Below are positions 59,534-64,000 of a DNA stretch of 64,000 nucleotides, piece after piece. The notes below the pieces were generated by a model that worked only from the letters and a program-made list of their open reading frames with translations, ran no database searches and was not told where the DNA came from. Position 1 is the stretch's first letter, and each line of letters starts with the position of its first letter. The position numbers and the translations under genes were made by a program. The DNA is from JAZKHT01 sp040385245 (GTDB lineage Bacteria; Pseudomonadota; Alphaproteobacteria; Rhodobacterales; Rhodobacteraceae): NCBI GenBank assembly GCA_040385245.1, contig JAZKHT010000001.1, positions 558,001 to 622,000 of the forward strand, read 5' to 3'.

Positions 59534-60429
59534 CGATGGGCGTCTTTCACCAGATCGGACAGGAACCGGATCAACCCTTCGGCCCAGGGTTCGGCCCGCA
59601 CTTCAGACCGGATGGCGATGCCGATCATGCGCGCTATGGTTGCGTCCGAAAGGGTTCGCACCGCGACATCGCCGCGAACCAGCTCTTCTGCGATGGCGCT
59701 GACGGAGGTGACGGTGGTCCCCAACCCCCGGCACAGCAATTCGCGCCAGACGTCGATGGATTCCACCTGTCGCTCCGATGCCATGACGGCCCCTTGGGCC
59801 ATCGCCGCCTCGGTCGTGGCGCGCCAGCCGACGCTTTTTTCGCCGTAGAACACCAGATCGGTCGCCAGCACCTCGGCCAATGTGATCGTCTCGCCGGGGG
59901 CAAGCAGGCGGGGGGATGCGGCAAAAACGAACGGGTCAGAGATCAGGTTGACCACCTCGATCCCGTCGCTGTGGTCCAGGCCATAGCCCAACACCACGTC
60001 CAGTTCTGCCCGGTTCAGGCGGCGCTGCAATTCGGTGGTCCAGCCTTCAGACACCTGAAGGCTAAGCCCCGGCATCATACGCGACACCCCCATCAGCGCG
60101 TCCACCCCGATCATTCGTGCAATGGCGGGCGGCACGCCCAGACTGATGCGCCGCGTTGCGATCCCTGCCTGACGGGCAATTGCGCGCTCTGTTTCCACGA
60201 CCAGACCAAGGATCTTGCGCGCCCGACCGTATAACGTCTGCCCCACGTCCGTGGGCACCACCCCGCGCGAATGGCGGTGCAGCAGGGGCATGTTGAAATG
60301 ATCCTCCATCGCTTTGATCGACAGGCTCAGGGCGGTGGGTGCGACGTGCAGATCATCGGCGGCACGGGTCATGCTGCCCGCATCGATCACGGCCACGAAA
60401 TAGTGCAACTGGCGCAGCGTCAGGTGCAT
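59530..60429 (-). CDS. LysR-family transcriptional regulator (Nac/Cbl-like)
   Basis: A 299-residue regulator. The N-terminal helix-turn-helix reads TLRQLHYFVAVIDAGSMTRA and continues AADDLHVAPTALSLSIKAMED; the region to RGVVPTDVGQTLYGRARKIL resembles Nac-type LysR proteins. An effector domain follows from about residue 90. The ATG at 60429 follows GTG and TTG codons that could also start translation. It is convergent with the deaminase gene, sharing CTAG for both stops, and divergent from the flavoprotein gene. The dyad at 60447-60462 just upstream is a plausible autoregulatory site. E. coli Nac controls codBA, an interesting parallel but not evidence of the same circuit. Confidence 0.88.
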   Translation of the reverse strand: MHLTLRQLHYFVAVIDAGSMTRAADDLHVAPTALSLSIKAMEDHFNMPLLHRHSRGVVPTDVGQTLYGRARKILGLVVETERAIARQAGIATRRISLGVPPAIARMIGVDALMGVSRMMPGLSLQVSEGWTTELQRRLNRAELDVVLGYGLDHSDGIEVVNLISDPFVFAASPRLLAPGETITLAEVLATDLVFYGEKSVGWRATTEAAMAQGAVMASERQVESIDVWRELLCRGLGTTVTSVSAIAEELVRGDVAVRTLSDATIARMIGIAIRSEVRAEPWAEGLIRFLSDLVKDAHR

Positions 60430-60803
60430 CACCAATCCCCTATGCGCTTAACAAGCGTTAAGTTTTTCATAAGCCAGCCCTCAGTATTCTGCAATGGACA
60501 GCACAGCTTGTTCGCACATAGCCTTGTTCCAGGTTAGGGCCGTATCGTTCGCATACCGCTTCAGAAAAACGCGGCAAGTCGCCGGATTAACGGGACAATC
60601 CGCCAAGTTCATCAGCGTGGCATTGACGGGCAGGTCAGGGACCGGGCTTTTGGCCCACCCAGCAAGGGACAGCGACAGTCAGACGCGAAACACCCCACGG
60701 CAGGTCCGTGCGGGCGTCTGCTGCCGCCTGCCCTGTGGCCGGGCTGGTCAAGGGTGGAAAGGCCAGATTTCAGACGCCAGATTCCAGATGGGAGGGATGA
60801 ACG
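60430..60803. other. Divergent promoter region between LysR regulator and flavoprotein
   Basis: A 374-base gap. It contains the LysR-box-like dyad at 60447-60462, a moderately A+T-rich first third, and a GC-rich later part with no credible ORF. Tandem CCAGATT-like repeats lie just before the flavoprotein ribosome-binding site (60760-60790). Promoters for both genes must lie here, but clear -35/-10 pairs were not identified. Confidence 0.5.
60447..60462. promoter_or_regulatory. Putative LysR-type binding box
   Basis: CTTAAC-AAGC-GTTAAG is a perfect dyad with 6-bp arms and contains the T-N11-A spacing typical of LysR boxes (T60448, A60460). It begins 18 bases upstream of the LysR gene start codon, the usual position for a site used for autoregulation and for control of the divergent gene. 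Binding is inferred. Confidence 0.55.
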
Positions 60804-62873
60804 ATGACCGGCAAGAAGGATACTGAAACCGAAAAAGCCGACAGTGGCCTGAACCGCCGCGATTTTTTCAAGGCAGGGGCCGCCGTCGGTGTTGGTGCCG
60901 CAACCTTGGGCGCACCGGCCATTGCGCTGGCCGAACAGGACGTGCCGATGGCGACAAGCGGGCCCTGGGACTATGAGGCGGACATCGTCATCGCCGGCGG
61001 GGGCTGCGCCGGGATCACCGCCGCGATCCGCGCCCGCGACACCGGCGCATCGGTGCTGGTGGTCGATCAGAACTTTGATCTGGGTGGCCGGATGCTGCAT
61101 TCCGGCTCGTTCCTGTCGCTGGGCGGCGGCGACGTGATCCAGAAACGAGACATGGCCGGGCAAGCCGACCGTGAAGGGTTCATCACCGTGCCCCCCGCCG
61201 AAGAACCGGCGGAACTGGATGACAGTGTCGATCTGCTGTTCACCGACGTGACCGACTGGTCGGTCGTCGATGGCAAGGCACAAAGCCCCTACCGCTATAA
61301 CGAGCGTGAACTGATGCGGGCCTGGGCCGAAAACTGCCCGCCCACCCGCGAATTCCTGATGGACAATTATATCCGTTTTACCCGGATCAGCGGCACACAT
61401 GGTGGCGGCGGGCTTAGCCGGGCGCGCGCGCCCTATTGTTTCCTGATGCTGGGCGATGTGACCGACATCAAGGCAGGCACGATCACCCGCGAAGATGCGG
61501 GCCTTGTGCATCCCGAACGCACCAGCCCCTTTGCGCCGGTGCAGATGGAAGACGCCGAAAGCTTTGTCGGCCCCGGTGCGGTGCGCAATGGCGTGGCGCT
61601 GGCCCGTCCGCTGGAATTTTCGGCGCGCGAAAAGGGCGTCGTGTTCATGCTGAACCGGCGGTTCACCGATCTGGTGCAGGACCCGGACAGCGGCCGCATT
61701 CTGGGCATCAAGGGCACCTATTCCCCGCGTATCAACCCGGAAACCGGCGAACGGCTGGAAAGCTTCTGGCAGAACGGCAACGTCGATGAACGGCGCGAGA
61801 CGGTCAGCATCCGCGCGAAAAAGGCGGTGATCCTTGCCAGTGGCGGCCATGCGGGCCATCCACAGGTGCGCAGCATGTTCTATCCCGCCATGCGCGAACC
61901 GGCCTTTCCGACCTCTGGCATGGCGCTGCAAGGCCCAGGCGGGCAGGACGCATCGGCCATGATTGCCGCGCTCAAGGTAGGGGCGAACCTTGCCGGGATG
62001 CAGCAGAACCTGTCCTATCCGACCACCTTCCACATCGCCACGCGCCTTGGCACCCGCGACGCCTATACCGACATGATGCCGGGCCACCCGACATTCGTGT
62101 TCCGGGGGTCATCCGGGCTTGGCGTCGGGAACGCAGGGTTCGAAGAGTTCATTGCCGTCAATCAGGTCGGCAAGCGCTTTTTCAACGAGGTGCGACTTCC
62201 CAAGCGTCCGGGTGGCAACCGGTATCCCGGCGACGGGGCCGCACCGGGGCAGGGGTTGGAGCATAAGCCGCGCGATTGGCGCAACTGTTCGGCGGAATGG
62301 ATCAAGCAAAGCTATAACTACGATCACGGTCTGGACGCCGCCATCGCCATCAACGAAGGGTCAAAGGCACCGCACTACTATTCCGGGCCGTTGTGGGCGA
62401 TCTTTGATCAGGACGCGGTGGACCGCACGGGGTGGGAAATCCGCTATCCCTTTGTCAACGAAAGCAACGGGTACTACTTCAAGGCCGATACGATTGCCGA
62501 ACTGACCCGCAAGATCGAGGCGGGCCATCCGTTCCAGCGCGTGCCGCTCAGCTATCTGGACAGCACGATCGTCAGTTGGAACACCTATGTGACCAACAAC
62601 CTTGACCCCGAGTTCGACCGCCATGTCGATGCGCCGATGTATGCCATCGCCAAGCCGCCGTTCTATGCCCTGTCGATCATGGTGATCTGGCATGACAGCT
62701 ATGGCGGTCTGCGCGTCAATGGCCGCCAGCAGGTGATCGACATGCACGGCCAGCCGATCCCCGGCCTGTATGCCGGGGGCGAGGCTGTCGGCGGCTTCAA
62801 CAAGCACGGGTTGGGCAAGGGCCATGTTCATGGCTTTATCGCCGGAACCCACGCTGCCGCCGAACTTGGCTGA
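60804..62873 (+). CDS. Tat-exported FAD-dependent oxidoreductase (fumarate-reductase/succinate-dehydrogenase flavoprotein family)
   Basis: A 689-residue flavoprotein. The twin-arginine leader is LNRRDFFKAGAAVGVGAATLG (Arg18-Arg19), cut near ALAE. The FAD-binding motif is IVIAGGGCAGITAAIRARDTG (62-81). The C-terminal part ends IPGLYAGGEAVGGFNKHGLGKG, the typical closing FAD segment of fumarate-reductase-like flavoproteins. GGGAGGG seven bases before the ATG supports the start. The protein should work in the periplasm. Its downstream neighbours, a Cys-motif protein and a probable cytochrome c, suggest that it passes electrons to or from a c-type cytochrome. The substrate is unknown; urocanate- or acrylate-reductase-like or 2-ketosteroid-type reactions fall in this superfamily. 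Confidence 0.87.
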   Translation: MTGKKDTETEKADSGLNRRDFFKAGAAVGVGAATLGAPAIALAEQDVPMATSGPWDYEADIVIAGGGCAGITAAIRARDTGASVLVVDQNFDLGGRMLHSGSFLSLGGGDVIQKRDMAGQADREGFITVPPAEEPAELDDSVDLLFTDVTDWSVVDGKAQSPYRYNERELMRAWAENCPPTREFLMDNYIRFTRISGTHGGGGLSRARAPYCFLMLGDVTDIKAGTITREDAGLVHPERTSPFAPVQMEDAESFVGPGAVRNGVALARPLEFSAREKGVVFMLNRRFTDLVQDPDSGRILGIKGTYSPRINPETGERLESFWQNGNVDERRETVSIRAKKAVILASGGHAGHPQVRSMFYPAMREPAFPTSGMALQGPGGQDASAMIAALKVGANLAGMQQNLSYPTTFHIATRLGTRDAYTDMMPGHPTFVFRGSSGLGVGNAGFEEFIAVNQVGKRFFNEVRLPKRPGGNRYPGDGAAPGQGLEHKPRDWRNCSAEWIKQSYNYDHGLDAAIAINEGSKAPHYYSGPLWAIFDQDAVDRTGWEIRYPFVNESNGYYFKADTIAELTRKIEAGHPFQRVPLSYLDSTIVSWNTYVTNNLDPEFDRHVDAPMYAIAKPPFYALSIMVIWHDSYGGLRVNGRQQVIDMHGQPIPGLYAGGEAVGGFNKHGLGKGHVHGFIAGTHAAAELG

Positions 62874-62951
62874 CCATCAGGAAATCCGGCCCGGCGGGGA
62901 AACCTGCCGGGCCGAGTCTGCGTTATACCAACAGTTTGCAGGACGACCCCC

Positions 62952-63875
62952 ATGCCCACGCAATCCGACACAGACGCGCCCGTTCTGACGATCGACCTTG
63001 CACCGCAACCGGTGGACGCCGGGGCGGCGCTGACCATGGTTATCCATGTCGATGCCCCCTTCGGCGCGCTTGGCGGGGCTGGGGTGGTGCTGACGGATGC
63101 GACCGGTACCGAACTTGGGCGCGCGCCTGTGGTGGTGGGGGACGACGGCCTGCCCGTCGCAACCATCGCGCTGGATGCCCCGGCCTTGCCCGGTGATCAT
63201 CAGTGGCAGGTGGCGCTGGTGCCGCTCCCGTCGGACGCGGCCCCCCGGACAGCCACCCTGACCGCCCGCGTTCTTGCCCATTCGATCGGCCTGACGTTGT
63301 GGGATATGCCCGATGCCGTGCAGGCGGGGCGCGATTTCACCTTTCGGCTTGGGCTGAAATGCCCCTGCGGGTGCGGGTCGGCGCACTGGCCCTTTGTGGT
63401 GCAGGACCAGACCGGCGCGCAAGTCGCTGCCGGCACCGTGGGCGATGCGCCATGGCCCGGTACAGATGCCCTGTGCCACGCGCAGGTCACGTTGACAGCA
63501 CCCACCATCCCCGGCGTGCAGGACTGGGCCATCACGGCGCTGCCCCCCCACCACGCCTTGCCCCACATCGCGCGCACCTTGCCGTTGCGCGTGACCGTCA
63601 CCCCCGCCGCCGATGCCACGCTGACCGTGATCGCGGTGGACGCGGCCACCGGCGCGCCGGTGGACCGGGCCAAGGTCGTGGCCCACCCGTTCCGCGCCTT
63701 CACCGACGCCTCTGGCCGGGCGACGCTGCACCTGCCGCAAGGCACCTACACCGTCTTTGTGTCCGGCAAGCAGTACTTTGCCCACCGCCAGACGGTCGAG
63801 GTGACGGATACCGCCACGCTGCACGCGCCGCTGCACATCGATCACGCCTTCAGCGATGCCGACACCTGGGCGTGA
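62952..63875 (+). CDS. Tandem Ig-like protein with CPCGC motif and transthyretin-like C-terminal domain
   Basis: A 307-residue beta-rich protein. Residues about 10-105 and 110-215 look like two related Ig-type domains (both end PGDHQW- or PGVQDW-type strands). The second carries an insertion LGLKCPCGCGSAHWPF with Cys137, Cys139, Cys141 and His145, plus Cys175 further on. Residues about 220-295 (LTVIAVDAATGAPVDRAKVVA to PLHIDHAF) resemble a carboxypeptidase-regulatory/transthyretin-like domain. No signal peptide was found, although its operon partners are exported; it might ride with the Tat flavoprotein. AGGA eight bases upstream supports the start. The Cys cluster may bind metal or undergo redox change. 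No known family was recognised for the whole protein. Confidence 0.75.
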   Translation: MPTQSDTDAPVLTIDLAPQPVDAGAALTMVIHVDAPFGALGGAGVVLTDATGTELGRAPVVVGDDGLPVATIALDAPALPGDHQWQVALVPLPSDAAPRTATLTARVLAHSIGLTLWDMPDAVQAGRDFTFRLGLKCPCGCGSAHWPFVVQDQTGAQVAAGTVGDAPWPGTDALCHAQVTLTAPTIPGVQDWAITALPPHHALPHIARTLPLRVTVTPAADATLTVIAVDAATGAPVDRAKVVAHPFRAFTDASGRATLHLPQGTYTVFVSGKQYFAHRQTVEVTDTATLHAPLHIDHAFSDADTWA

Positions 63876-63895
63876 CCATGCAAGGAATGCCGAAT

Positions 63896-64000
63896 ATGAA
63901 CGCTGCCCCCCTGATCGCCGCCCTGCTGTTCGCCCCCGCAGCCTTTGCCCAAACCGCAGCCGACCCCGCCGCACCGCAGACGGGCGAAGCCCTGTACAAG
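63896..64000 (+). CDS. Exported protein, N-terminal fragment (probable c-type cytochrome)
   Basis: The first 35 codons are visible: signal peptide MNAAPLIAALLFAPAAFAQ followed by TAADPAAPQTGEALYK, after which the window ends. GEALYK is a common lead-in to a CxxCH haem site, so a class I cytochrome c is likely but unproven. AAGGA nine bases before the ATG at 63896 favours this start over two in-frame ATGs at 63878 and 63887. It follows the Cys-motif gene by 20 bases, so it belongs to the flavoprotein operon. Confidence 0.6.
   Translation, partial: MNAAPLIAALLFAPAAFAQTAADPAAPQTGEALYK

Noticed and set aside
1..64000. tRNA, rRNA, CRISPR arrays, insertion sequences and attachment sites
   Set aside because: No tRNA-like cloverleaf, rRNA segment, regularly spaced repeat, transposase/integrase gene or flanking repeat was recognised on reading.

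Overview
The window is GC-rich, gene-dense bacterial DNA with short intergenic gaps and many ATGA or TGATG start/stop overlaps. Gene content points to a marine-type alphaproteobacterium of the Rhodobacterales (roseobacter/Paracoccaceae group): a VPLPA-type exosortase fused to an EpsI domain, HWE/HisKA_2 histidine kinases, several stand-alone ABC uptake systems and a PpaA/AerR-like B12 protein. This is an inference from families, not from a marker gene. No tRNA, rRNA, CRISPR array, transposase or phage gene was seen.

Layout. 1-7149: sugar-uptake and catabolic locus. It holds the end of an ABC permease and two ATPases (plus strand), then a four-gene minus operon (ketose 3-epimerase-like TIM barrel, mandelate-racemase-type enolase, GntR/FadR regulator, 2-hydroxyacid dehydrogenase), with a second 3-epimerase-like gene divergent across a region carrying a perfect 15-bp palindrome of GntR/FCD type. 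7198-10795: small membrane protein, B12-binding regulator, GYD protein, hemerythrin-like protein and mutarotase-like protein. 10897-14132: vanadium haloperoxidase, CRTAC1/FG-GAP and VOC proteins in one tight operon. 14196-21839: M24 peptidase divergent from a complete dipeptide-type ABC importer with an M19 dipeptidase. 22035-25607: HisKA_2-type kinase with a degenerate ATP site, overlapping response regulator, and a convergent HWE kinase.

25909-50604 is mainly an exopolysaccharide/exosortase locus: glycosyltransferases, XrtD-like exosortase, rhomboid protease, Wza-like export protein, outer-membrane barrel, PrsT-like TPR lipoprotein, priming sugar transferase, beta-helix surface protein, ExeA-like ATPase, Wzz/GumC-type protein, CpsD-like kinase, asparagine-synthase-type amidotransferase, ABC flippase and O-antigen ligase/polymerase. 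A TadE/TadG-like pair is embedded in it. The beta-helix gene and the flippase/polymerase/GT4 block are visibly poorer in G+C than their neighbours, as is common for exchanged surface-polysaccharide genes.

50662-53539 holds small stress-type genes, a membrane histidine kinase and a 51-residue ORF. 53724-59533 is a BMP-type ABC importer operon (Tat-exported binding protein, double ATPase, two permeases) ending in a cytosine-deaminase relative in which the residue aligned with CodA Asp314 is Cys. A Nac-like LysR gene is convergent with it. 60804-64000 begins a second exported redox operon: Tat flavoprotein, a tandem Ig/transthyretin-like protein with a CPCGC motif, and the start of a probable c-type cytochrome. 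The most interesting leads are the deaminase/importer locus, the flavoprotein/CPCGC/cytochrome operon, the pseudokinase-regulator pair and the haloperoxidase operon.
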